In this document: piece after piece, positions 29,847-36,654 of the stretch
Layout of the letters: every line of letters begins with the position of its first letter
Numbering within the stretch: the stretch's first letter is position 1
NCBI RefSeq assembly: GCF_030412015.1
Contig: NZ_JASNRD010000002.1
Location: 421,867-485,866, forward strand
Direction of reading: 5' to 3'
Source: Massilia sp. YIM B02763
GTDB taxonomy: Bacteria; Pseudomonadota; Gammaproteobacteria; Burkholderiales; Burkholderiaceae_D
Length of the DNA: 64,000 bases
Translations under genes and position numbers: made by a program
Notes under the pieces: model-generated
The model's input: the letters and a program-made list of their open reading frames with translations, nothing else
Told to the model about the DNA's origin: nothing
Database searches by the model: none

Positions 29847-30542
29847 ATGACCTTCCCTTCCCGCTTTCCGGCGCCGCGCGCCGTCCTGTTCGACCTGGAC
29901 GGCACGTTGGCCGACACCGCGCCCGACCTCGCGGCCGCCGTCAACTGGCTGCGCACCGAGCGCGGCCTGGACCCGACGCCCTACGAGATCCTGCGCCCGA
30001 CCGCCTCGGCCGGCGCACGCGGCATGATCGGCGCCGCCTTCGGCCTGGCTCCCGGGGACGAGGGCTATGAAGAACTGCGCCTGGCGTGGTTCGACCGCTA
30101 CCAGTCGGCGATGGCCGTGCACAGCACGCTGTTCGACGGCATCGCCGAACTGCTGGACGGCATCGCCGCCGCCGGCATGGCATGGGGCATCGTCACCAAC
30201 AAGCCGGAACGCTTCACCAATCCGCTGGTGCCGCAGATCGGCCTGGCGCACGCCGGCTGCGTCGTCTCGGGCGACACCACGCCGCATCCGAAGCCCCACC
30301 CGGCCCCGCTGCTGGAAGGCGCACGTCGCCTGGGCCTTGAGCCGGCGCAATGCTGGTACGTGGGCGACGACCTGCGCGACATCGAAGCGGGCCGCGCGGC
30401 CGGCATGGTGACGGTGGCGTGCAACTGGGGCTATTGCGGGTCGATCGATCCCGCGACCTGGGGCGCGGACTACCAGCTCGATACGCCGCAGCATTTGCTC
30501 GCGACGCTGCGCGAAGTGGCGCAGGCGGTGCGGGCGGCGTAA
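29847..30542 (+). CDS. gph: HAD-IA phosphatase, Gph/MupP type
   Basis: A 231-residue HAD hydrolase. The nucleophile motif is FDLDGTLADT, motif II is IVTNKP, motif III is HPKPHP, and motif IV is YVGDDLRDIEAG. The helical cap lies at about 18-85. Annotation as phosphoglycolate phosphatase is customary, but in proteobacteria the gene directly downstream of ubiG is often MupP, which dephosphorylates MurNAc-6-phosphate in cell-wall recycling; the RPTASAGARGMI cap segment resembles that branch. I cannot decide which substrate applies. A terminator follows. Confidence 0.85.
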   Translation: MTFPSRFPAPRAVLFDLDGTLADTAPDLAAAVNWLRTERGLDPTPYEILRPTASAGARGMIGAAFGLAPGDEGYEELRLAWFDRYQSAMAVHSTLFDGIAELLDGIAAAGMAWGIVTNKPERFTNPLVPQIGLAHAGCVVSGDTTPHPKPHPAPLLEGARRLGLEPAQCWYVGDDLRDIEAGRAAGMVTVACNWGYCGSIDPATWGADYQLDTPQHLLATLREVAQAVRAA

Positions 30543-30589
30543 GCGGCGGCCTGACGCGTTCTATCTCCTCCTGTGCTGATGGACGACGC

Positions 30590-30614
30590 GCGCCCCACCC
30601 TGGGCGCGTTTTTC
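30590..30614 (+). terminator. rho-independent terminator of ubiG-gph
   Basis: CGCGCCC, loop of 6 nt, GGGCGCG then TTTTT. Confidence 0.88.
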
Positions 30615-30817
30615 GTTGTGCTTCGCTTGCGCGTCGGTTAGTTGCAAACTTTAGCATTGGTTGAGCCGGAGTGACCTCGACCGCGCAGCCGTCCCCATGC
30701 CAATCTTCGAACCAGCTTACACATCTTTACGATTGATACAGCCCATCGTCTAGCTCTTCACGCTCGCCGCCATTAATCTGGCTGCACACGACAACACCAC
30801 CGCAACTGGAGCAGAAC

Positions 30818-31402
30818 ATGGAAGCGATCAAGACCACCGCCCGTATCCACCCGCTGATGGCCGCCGCCGCCGTCTCCGTCATCGTCGTCAGCCTGGCCGG
30901 CACGGCAGCGATCACGGGCCTGCTGCCGACTTCGCGCGGCGCCAACGAGACGCCGGTCGCCGCCGCGCAGATGGCCCCTGCCCTGCCGCTTGCGGCCGCC
31001 GGCGTGGCACCGCAGGCAATGCAGCCGGTAGCAGGGATGCAGTCGGCCGCAGGGATGCAGCCGGCAGCCTATGTCCAGCCTGCGATGGCCAGCGCCCAGC
31101 CCGCACCGGCCCCGGTCATCATCAAGGAAACCGTGATCAAGGAAGTGCCCGTCAAGACGGCACCGAAGCCGCGCCCGGTCTACCACCAGCCGACCTACGT
31201 GCGCAACGACGCGCCGGTCTACGCCGAACCCGCACCCCGCCCTGCCGCCCAGCCGAACTACGTGGCCATCGGTACCGGCGCCGTGGTCGGCGGCCTGCTG
31301 GGCAACCAGGTCGGCAGCGGCAACGGCCGCAAGCTGGCGACGATCGCCGGCGTCATCGGCGGCGGCATGCTGGGCAACCAGATCGCCAACCAGAACCGCT
31401 GA
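30818..31402 (+). CDS. glycine zipper 2TM domain protein
   Basis: A 194-residue envelope protein. The N-terminal hydrophobic segment (AAAAVSVIVVSLAGTAAITGLL) is an anchor or uncleaved signal. The middle is Ala/Pro/Gln/Met-rich with imperfect repeats (MQPVAGMQSAAGMQPAA). A short KETVIKEVPVK stretch follows. The C-terminal 45 residues are a glycine-zipper 2TM domain (GTGAVVGGLLGNQVGSGNGR, then GVIGGGMLGNQIAN), as in the rickettsial 17-kDa antigen/SlyB group. Function is unknown; outer-membrane integrity is the usual suggestion. Located just upstream of ssrA, same strand. Confidence 0.85.
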   Translation: MEAIKTTARIHPLMAAAAVSVIVVSLAGTAAITGLLPTSRGANETPVAAAQMAPALPLAAAGVAPQAMQPVAGMQSAAGMQPAAYVQPAMASAQPAPAPVIIKETVIKEVPVKTAPKPRPVYHQPTYVRNDAPVYAEPAPRPAAQPNYVAIGTGAVVGGLLGNQVGSGNGRKLATIAGVIGGGMLGNQIANQNR

Positions 31403-31470
31403 GCGGCGCGCTTCCAGCCTCGGGCGTTCGCAATCATCACGATTGGTTACATCTCGAACGCCCTCAGGAC

Positions 31471-31498
31471 TGGACTTGCGCCCGCTATGGAGTACAAT
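31471..31498 (+). promoter_or_regulatory. candidate sigma-70 promoter of ssrA
   Basis: TGGACT at 31471-31476, 16-bp spacer, TACAAT at 31493-31498. The predicted transcription start lies a few bases before the mature tmRNA 5' end. Confidence 0.5.
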
Positions 31499-31513
31499 GG
31501 TGTTTCCTCAGCT

Positions 31514-31872
31514 GGGGGCGACCTGGTTTCGACGTGGGTTGCAAAGCAGCGCAGGGCATACCGAGGACTGGTTACCTCGTAAATACATCCAGAAATCAAT
31601 AACTGCAAACGATAACTCGTACGCACTCGCAGCTTAATCGCTGCTAGCTCTACACTACCTCGCCTCTGGGGTGGGCCGCAAGGCAAGTAGAGTCATTTAC
31701 AGAGGCTAGGAACCAACTGGGTTACCGGGTCGATTCCGAAACTTAAGGTAACTCGCTTGTACACAGGGTGCACATCCCCGTTGTACCGGTTAAATTAAAT
31801 GATAGTGCTAAGTATGTAGAACTGTCTGTAGAGTGCTTGCGGACGAGGGTTCAATTCCCTCCGCCTCCACCA
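31514..31872 (+). ncRNA. ssrA: transfer-messenger RNA (tmRNA)
   Basis: A 359-nt tmRNA that frees stalled ribosomes with SmpB. The 5' GGGGGCG pairs with CGCCUCC just before the 3' ACCA to close the acceptor stem. The T-arm with GGTTCAATTCC is at about 31847-31858. The tag frame runs 31605-31637 and encodes ANDNSYALAA followed by TAA, ending in the expected proteolysis signal. CCA is encoded. The 3' end doubles as the attachment site of an integrated element. Confidence 0.96.
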
Positions 31873-32100
31873 ATATTCAAAAACAAAGCCCCTTGGCGAA
31901 AGCCAAGGGGCTTTGTTTTTGAATATTGCGTTTTGGACGGAGGGAATTGGAGCCTCGTCCGGTACGGACGAGGGGCGGAGCCGGGGTTTCCCGTCGCACC
32001 GCGACGGGCCGGCGGAGCGACTTTGCGCTGGCAAGCGCAAAGGCTCTTCAATTCGCCACTTCAAGGAAAATCGCGCAGCGATTTTTTGCCTTTCGCCTCC
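31863..32100 (+). repeat. left copy of duplicated ssrA 3' end plus downstream segment
   Basis: Starts in the tmRNA acceptor stem and runs through the terminator to a 95-bp block at 32006-32100 that matches 34907-35000 with only a few differences. This copy is followed by the integrase remnant. Confidence 0.85.
31872..31927 (+). terminator. ssrA terminator, perfect 26-bp inverted repeat
   Basis: Arms 31872-31897 and 31902-31927 are exact complements around GAAA. The outer AT-rich part gives a T-run (GTTTTTG) after the GC-rich stem in either direction. Confidence 0.9.
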
Positions 32101-32158
32101 ACAACCTCTGGCGTAACCCTACGGAGTACTCCAGATCGCCCAAAGGACGTACCCCAAT

Positions 32159-32517
32159 ATGTCCTTCACCGACATCGCCCTACGCAATGCCAAGTCCGAC
32201 GACAAGCAGACCAAACTGTTTAACAAACGCGGTCTCTTTCTGCTTGTTACCCGGCTCCAGGGTAAGTTGTGGTGCCTGAAAATATCGGCACGACGGCAAG
32301 GAGAAGCTGCTTTAATTGGTATCCTGACGTGAGCTTGAAGGATGCGCGCGCTCGCTTGGACACCGCAGGCGACTGACCGACGGCATCGACTTGAACCATA
32401 GCAAGAAAGCCATGAAGACGATGCGGCACGGCAGATTCAAGCTGCCAGTAGCTTCGAATTGGTGTCGCGGGAGAGGTATGCGAAGCGAATGACTACGTCA
32501 ACTTATCCAGCGCGCTA
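32159..32517 (+). pseudogene. P4-type tyrosine integrase remnant (frameshifted N-terminal part)
   Basis: Reading in shifting frames recovers an integrase N-terminus. Frame 1 gives MSFTDIALRNAKSDDK...GLFLLVTRLQGKLW. A second frame gives KYRHDGKEKLL, a third YPDVSLKDARARLDTAGD, then LTDGIDLNHSKKAMK, and finally SFELVSREYAKR-like residues (FELVSRERYAKRMTT). These match in order the arm-binding (DUF4102) domain and the start of the core-binding domain of P4 integrases. At least three frameshifts and stops intervene and the catalytic domain is gone. It begins about 290 bp after ssrA, the expected place for the integrase of an ssrA-integrated element. Confidence 0.8.
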
Positions 32518-32772
32518 AGCACTGCACAAGCCTGTCACTCCTTCCGACGAAAACCTCTGTCCGATTGCTCACCGAAGGCAATCAAGGGGGCAACCAGTAC
32601 GAAATGGGCGTTGTGGATTTGCCTAGGAACTGGCGTTGCCCCCCAAGAAAAGATGACTCCACAAAGTCAGCAATAACATCGAGTAGTGAGTTTTGGAGAG
32701 TCTTTTGCTAATCTGGCACAGTATGATCCCTTTTTGAAACAGCTCGTCCAGATGCTGCCCTGAAAGAGTGAA
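32518..32772. other. gene-free stretch after the integrase remnant
   Basis: About 255 bp with stops in all frames and no recognisable product; probably eroded element DNA. The final bases carry a GAAAGAG site for the next small gene. Confidence 0.4.
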
Positions 32773-32964
32773 ATGATCCCTGCTATTGGCCTTATGATTG
32801 GCGCGTACATCATCACGCGCATGCTTGACCTGCTGGCCGGTGTCGACAAGAAACCGGCCGTCAAATTGTTCGGTGTCCTTACCATCCTCGTCACGATGTT
32901 CTGCGTCTATGACGTTATGAACGCGGGCTCCAAGGTCGCGGCAAGCATGAGCTTTGGCGGCTGA
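32773..32964 (+). CDS. small two-helix membrane protein, unknown function
   Basis: A 63-residue protein with two predicted transmembrane helices (AIGLMIGAYIITRMLDLLAG and KLFGVLTILVTMFCVYDVM) joined by a short charged loop (VDKKPAV). GAAAGAG lies about 5 nt upstream of the ATG. It ends 8 bp before the DUF3761 gene, so the two could be cotranscribed. I do not recognise a family. The amphiphilic short form resembles island-borne small membrane proteins in general, but no role can be assigned. Confidence 0.55.
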   Translation: MIPAIGLMIGAYIITRMLDLLAGVDKKPAVKLFGVLTILVTMFCVYDVMNAGSKVAASMSFGG

Positions 32965-32972
32965 GTCCGGCC

Positions 32973-33493
32973 ATGAAACTCGCTTTTCCCTCGTAGCATG
33001 TTTTTCCGCCCTCTCGGCTCAGGCCCACCACGCACCAGATTCCGCTCCGCTCCTGCAGCGCGAGGTCGCGGCGCCGACCGTGGCACCACGACCGGAGGAC
33101 ATGGCGCGGATTGCCGGTCGACCTGTCACAGCGCGTGAGGTTCCCAGACGCGGGGGTATGCAGCGCATCGCCGGCCAGCCAAATGAAGCGGAACTGACGT
33201 CGCATCAACACTACAAAGCGAAGGATGGGCGAGAGGTTCACTCGCCGGCTAAGTCAACGCAGGACAAAATGCCGGCCGGCGCCAGTGGGAAATGTCGGGG
33301 TGGCAGGTATAGCGCCAGTCAGCATCGCAAAGGAACGTGTTCACAGCATGGCGGCGTCATCTCATGGCTATGCGCCGGATCTACAGGGAAACGTACTACG
33401 AAGTGGAAGCCGCACGGAAGTTGCAATCTACAGCGCGACATGCTGTGGGAAGTTTGTTACACTTCAACCCTCATCATAACTTCAAAGTTATAA
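32973..33493 (+). pseudogene. DUF3761 secreted protein with a 1-nt frameshift in the signal peptide
   Basis: The ATG at 32973 reads MKLAFPS then stop. Adding one T to the TTTT run at about 32985 restores MKLAFSLVACFSALSAQA, a textbook signal peptide continuous with the frame that runs to 33493. That frame carries a DUF3761 motif: AGASGKCRGGRYSASQHRKG then TCSQHGGVISWL with paired cysteines and His. The roughly 45 residues after GGVISWL are unlike the family and may reflect a second lesion. As written, no start with a ribosome site opens the long frame. It is either a recently broken gene, a slippage-prone (phase-variable) one, or a sequencing error. Confidence 0.6.
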
Positions 33494-33494
33494 T
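33476..33494 (+). promoter_or_regulatory. palindromic operator overlapping the -10 of the toxin-antitoxin operon
   Basis: A perfect 16-nt palindrome, ATAACTTCAAAGTTAT (33476-33491), overlaps TATAAT at 33489-33494, which lies only 3 nt before the ATG of the RelE-like gene. Autorepression by the XRE protein would act here; the spacing implies a leaderless mRNA. Confidence 0.5.
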
Positions 33495-33497
33495 ACA

Positions 33498-33905
33498 ATG
33501 CTGAAGATCGTGATTACAGACGCAGCGAAGGACGATTTGGATCGCCTTTACGACGTTGACGAAGACGCTGCGGCAGAGATCGAAACGGCACTTGACGAAA
33601 TAGCACATGACCCCTTACTACTAGAGCGTCTTACCGAGAAGAAATTTAAGTCTATTGGTACCCCCGAGTTCGATGTTGATGTATTTGAAGAACTCTGGAA
33701 GCGAGGTCTAAACCTACTGAGGTTGAAGTTTTGGGACTGGCAAGGAAGTGTTGTTTCACATCGTGTCCTTTATGCCTATGCTCCCCGCACCGATATCTAC
33801 TATGTACTTGCTGTAGTGGAGAGAAATTATGCATACGATACAAAACACCCAACCGTTCTTAGAGTCATTCGTCAATATGACGCCTTGGGGCTACATACCT
33901 ATTAG
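33498..33905 (+). CDS. RelE/ParE-superfamily toxin-like protein
   Basis: A 135-residue protein with the secondary structure expected of RelE/ParE/HigB toxins: an N-terminal beta strand (KIVITDAAKDDLDRL), two helices, then beta strands with conserved basic residues (LRLKFWDWQGSVVSHRVLYAY, YYVLAVVERNYAYD). It is directly followed by an XRE-type DNA-binding gene, as in HigBA-type modules where the toxin comes first. It is AT-rich relative to the chromosome and lies inside the ssrA island. Ribonuclease activity is inferred from the family only. Confidence 0.7.
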   Translation: MLKIVITDAAKDDLDRLYDVDEDAAAEIETALDEIAHDPLLLERLTEKKFKSIGTPEFDVDVFEELWKRGLNLLRLKFWDWQGSVVSHRVLYAYAPRTDIYYVLAVVERNYAYDTKHPTVLRVIRQYDALGLHTY

Positions 33906-33921
33906 TGCTAGCTCTTCGACG

Positions 33922-34314
33922 ATGACTGCTTGCGTATATACGTTTGTCACAGTTGACATGCCGGCACCTCAAATTGTTGAGACGATTCATGGGATTGCAA
34001 TTTCAGATTTGATAGCCGAGCGTGAAAAAGACCCTCGTAAAGCAGCGGCGCTCGCTCGAGCCCGCAGAAAAATTTCGGGAATGATTGCTAATGAAGGTAG
34101 CTCTATTGCCAGCCTGCGCCTATCTAAAGGGATGTCGCAGCAACAACTAGCCAATGCTATGGGCGTCAAGCAGCCATATATAGCCCGCATTGAGCGGGGC
34201 GAAGATGTGAAAATCTCGACCGTAACGGGCTTGGCTAGTGCGCTAGGGGAATCAACGGATGTCGTCTTCAGGGCAATGGAAAATATGCTAAAAACAAAGG
34301 AGCGCATTGAATGA
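33922..34314 (+). CDS. XRE-family antitoxin/transcriptional regulator
   Basis: A 130-residue protein. A Cro/C1-type helix-turn-helix occupies about residues 60-115: ISGMIANEGSSIASLRLSKG, then MSQQQLANAMGVKQPYIARI with ERGEDVKI as the end of the recognition region. The N-terminal half (MPAPQIVETIHGIAISDLIA) likely contacts the toxin. Start is uncertain: ATG at 33922 gives 130 residues and ATG at 33958 gives 118; neither has a strong ribosome site. It lies 16 bp after the toxin stop and overlaps the next gene by 4 bp. Confidence 0.75.
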   Translation: MTACVYTFVTVDMPAPQIVETIHGIAISDLIAEREKDPRKAAALARARRKISGMIANEGSSIASLRLSKGMSQQQLANAMGVKQPYIARIERGEDVKISTVTGLASALGESTDVVFRAMENMLKTKERIE

Positions 34315-34760
34315 TTAAACTCAATTCTCCTTATATTCACGCTATTTTTTGCGATGATGTTAGAACAGAAATTGGTGGTAAGTTGAGTTTAATGGGTATT
34401 TATCAAGGCTCATTGCAGATTTCGGCAGCTGCGTTCCCTGTTGTGATACCAAAGATCTGTGCTGTTGTCGAAGCCCGCACTCCAGCCACATCCCCACTCG
34501 AAAAGCTCCATATCAAGGTCCTTCTGGATGAAACCATATTGGCAGAAGAAGACTTTTCCTCAGATCAACTCGCATCATTAAAGAGCGACGATACCAGTCA
34601 ATACGCTACCGCTGGCATCATTTTCTCTATTCAGCCATTTGTAGTTTCAAAAAGTGGCATCCTTAGGGTTCGGGCGGAGACGGCGGACGGTGAAATTGGA
34701 GTTGGAGGAATAAAGGTGAACCTATCTTCGACGGAAAACCCGTTAATCGCAGTCGTTTAG
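34311..34760 (+). CDS. DUF6941-family protein, unknown function
   Basis: A 149-residue, mostly beta protein beginning IHAIFCDDVRTEIGGKLSLM then GIYQGSLQI, the signature I associate with DUF6941. The rest (LHIKVLLDETILAEEDF, LRVRAETADGEIGVGG) reads as a beta-sandwich. ATGA overlap couples it to the XRE gene, so the operon has three members. No enzymatic motif is visible. Its job in a toxin-antitoxin-like operon is unknown; a third regulatory or sensing component is possible. It ends 8 bp before the right att-like repeat. Confidence 0.7.
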   Translation: MIKLNSPYIHAIFCDDVRTEIGGKLSLMGIYQGSLQISAAAFPVVIPKICAVVEARTPATSPLEKLHIKVLLDETILAEEDFSSDQLASLKSDDTSQYATAGIIFSIQPFVVSKSGILRVRAETADGEIGVGGIKVNLSSTENPLIAVV

Positions 34761-34768
34761 GTGCATCT

Positions 34769-35000
34769 GCCTCCACCAAGATTCAAAAACAAAGCCCCAG
34801 GCACGAGTTTGAGGCTTTATTTTTGAATATTGCTTTTCGGGCGGAGGAAATTGAATCCTCGGACAGCACAAACGAGCGGCGAGTCGAGAATTCTGACGCA
34901 TGCGCCGGGCCGGCGGAGCGACTTTGCGCTGGCAAGCGCAAAGGCTCTTCAATTTGCCACTTCAAGGAAAATCGCGTAGCGATTTTTTGCCGTTCGCCTC
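34769..35000 (+). repeat. right copy of the ssrA 3' end plus downstream segment
   Basis: GCCTCCACCAA, then a decayed version of the ssrA terminator (CAAAAACAAAGCCCC...GGCTTTATTTTTGAATATT), then the 95-bp block at 34907-35000. It preserves the order of the left copy but here no integrase follows. Confidence 0.85.
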
Positions 35001-35106
35001 GCCTTCCCGTTCCATCTTGCGCCTACACCGCCAAACAATTGATAGCTCCCAAGCTGCATAAAGCCCATCCCTGCCACGATGCCTACTCGTCAACAATGGA
35101 GGCACC

Positions 35107-35597
35107 ATGGCAGCAGATTTCTACCTGCAACTGGACGGCATCAAGGGCGAATCAGCCGATGCGAAACACCAAGGCTGGATCGAGTGCACGTCGGTTACTG
35201 GTCCATCACCCAGCCCAAGAGCGCCACGGCATCAACCGGCGGCGGTCACACCGCGGAGCGCGCTGAACTCAGTGAAATCACCGTCAGCAAGCTGGTCGAC
35301 CTCGCATCGCCCGTTCTAGCGCAGACCTGCGCATGCGGCAAGACGATCCCGAAGGCCAGGCTGGAAATGATGCGCGCCGACGGCAATGGTGAGCCGATCA
35401 AGTATTTCGAGGTCGAACTTGAGAACGTGCTGATCGCACATATCGCCCCCGCTTTCGCGGGCGGGGACGTGGCCGGCGAAGGCCTGGGTCTGAAGTTTTC
35501 CAAAATCAAGTGGAAGTACACCCAGCAGAAGGTCGGCGGCGGCGCCAGCGGTAACACGACTGGAGGTTGGGACCTGGCAACGAACAGGATAGCGTGA
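35107..35597 (+). pseudogene. hcp: Hcp-family type VI secretion tube protein with a 1-nt frameshift
   Basis: The ATG at 35107 (GGAGG 5 nt upstream) begins MAADFYLQLDGIKGESADAK then HQGWIECTSV, a perfect Hcp start. At about 35196 the frame is lost. One extra A (GTTAACTGG for GTTACTGG) would give the family sequence SVNWSITQPKSATA, and the other frame continues without a stop through TAERAELSEITVSKLVDLAS, YFEVELENVLIAHIAP and GLGLKFSKIKWKYTQQKVGG to 35597. Full length would be about 163 residues. Hcp forms the T6SS tube and carries small effectors. It heads an immunity/amidase cassette. A sequencing error must be excluded. Confidence 0.85.
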
Positions 35598-36019
35598 TGC
35601 GCGCGCCGCTTCTGCTCGGGCTTGCGCTGGCAGCTCCGTGCGCCGCACAGTCGCCCGCACTGGTACCGCAGATTACCGGCGAGGCCTTGGTCAAGCTCAT
35701 GGGCAATGTGGATCCCGCAACCGTCTCCTGGTCGCCGGCCAGTCCTTTCCGCACTCGCGCGATCGCGGCTGAATACCTCGACATGTCGAACGGCGAGTTC
35801 GTTCGCGGCTTCATCCAGGGCGTGCACGACGCGACTGAGGGGAAAGCGTGGTGCCCAAGCGCACAGGTCCGGCCGCTGCCACATGAGATGGCTGCAGACG
35901 CCCGCAGTGCACTGCAGCGGCTGCCGGCCGCACAGCTCAAGCGCAGCGCCGCAGAGCTCATCACGGAGACCTGGCGGGCAACCTGGCCCTGCCCGACGGG
36001 CGCACGGAGAACAGGATGA
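35597..36019 (+). CDS. Rap1a/Tai-family T6SS immunity protein
   Basis: A 140-residue periplasmic protein with a signal peptide (MRAPLLLGLALAAPCAAQ) and the Rap1a/Tai fold region: YLDMSNGEFVRGFIQGVHDA, a Cys in KAWCPS, PHEMAADARSAL and a second Cys in WPCP. Such proteins bind and block peptidoglycan amidase effectors. The start ATG shares a base with the hcp stop (TGATG) and the stop overlaps the amidase start by 4 bp, so the three are translated together. The partner makes Tai4-type neutralisation of Tae4 the likely role. Confidence 0.82.
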   Translation: MRAPLLLGLALAAPCAAQSPALVPQITGEALVKLMGNVDPATVSWSPASPFRTRAIAAEYLDMSNGEFVRGFIQGVHDATEGKAWCPSAQVRPLPHEMAADARSALQRLPAAQLKRSAAELITETWRATWPCPTGARRTG

Positions 36020-36510
36020 AAGTCCCCTACGCCAGCATCAGGATGCACTTTCCGGATACGGTCAACGTGAGCCGCGATGAGCTCTACCATTGGATCGGGT
36101 ATCCGGAGAACATTAGCGATCCAAACTTCTACAATACGTGCGCGATCCGCATGAGCCTGGCCCTGCTGGGCGCCGGCTATCCGAACCCGGGCAACTGGCC
36201 GATCAAGGCCGGCAAGTACAAGGGCCGCAGCATCGAAACGCAGCAGCGCCGCCTCAGCGCCTGGCTGACGCGCAATATTGGCCAACCGGAAAAGTTCCAG
36301 CGCGGCCTGGATGCGGAACGCGCGATCGGCGAGCGCCGCGGCATCGTGTCGTTCTTCAGCATATACGGCGGTGCCGAACGGCAGGGTCACATTGCCATCG
36401 TGTCTCGGGATCGGTGGGGACAGTACCTGCGCTGCGGGAACGAACTCGACGGAACCGAAAGCGGCTGTTACTGGTCCTCGCGAGAAGTATGGTTCTGGCC
36501 GCTCAGTTAG
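36016..36510 (+). CDS. tae4: T6SS peptidoglycan amidase effector, Tae4 family
   Basis: A 164-residue papain-like (NlpC/P60-related) amidase that cuts the peptide cross-links of rival cell walls. The catalytic Cys42 is in NTCAIRMSLAL and His126 is in RQGHIAIV; the N-terminus MKVPYASIRMHFP and the YPENISDPNFYNTCAIRMS block are typical of Tae4. No signal peptide, as expected for an effector loaded in Hcp. Immunity precedes it rather than follows. No T6SS structural operon is present, so it depends on a system elsewhere. Confidence 0.88.
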   Translation: MKVPYASIRMHFPDTVNVSRDELYHWIGYPENISDPNFYNTCAIRMSLALLGAGYPNPGNWPIKAGKYKGRSIETQQRRLSAWLTRNIGQPEKFQRGLDAERAIGERRGIVSFFSIYGGAERQGHIAIVSRDRWGQYLRCGNELDGTESGCYWSSREVWFWPLS

Positions 36511-36654
36511 CGAGGCAAGTACGCAATTGCGCATAGCCTTTCTGTCACACCTATTTCTGAGCGTGTGAAAATTGGAGAGTCTTCCGCCAATTTCGCACGA
36601 TATGATTTTCGGGCGAAACGGCACGCCGAGATGCCGCTCTTGTCCGAGGCAAAA

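Larger units (their letters stand above)
31863..34779. mobile_element. decayed genomic island integrated at the 3' end of ssrA
   Basis: GCCTCCACCAA at the tmRNA 3' end (31863-31873) recurs at 34769-34779. Between them lie a broken P4-type integrase, a small membrane protein, a frameshifted DUF3761 gene and an AT-rich RelE/XRE/DUF6941 operon. ssrA is a well-known target of P4-type integrases. The repeats extend about 220 bp past the core, more than usual for att sites, so tandem integrations are likely and the original island may reach past 35000. Confidence 0.75.

Noticed and set aside
31443..31637. A 64-codon frame ending with the tmRNA tag
   Set aside because: The upstream part overlaps the ssrA promoter and tRNA-like domain; only the 10-codon tag at 31605-31637 is translated, by trans-translation.
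35567..36568. Alternative frames over the Tai/Tae4 genes, including a 437-codon antisense one
   Set aside because: The called frames carry a signal peptide and Cys42/His126 active-site motifs and are joined by overlapping stops and starts.
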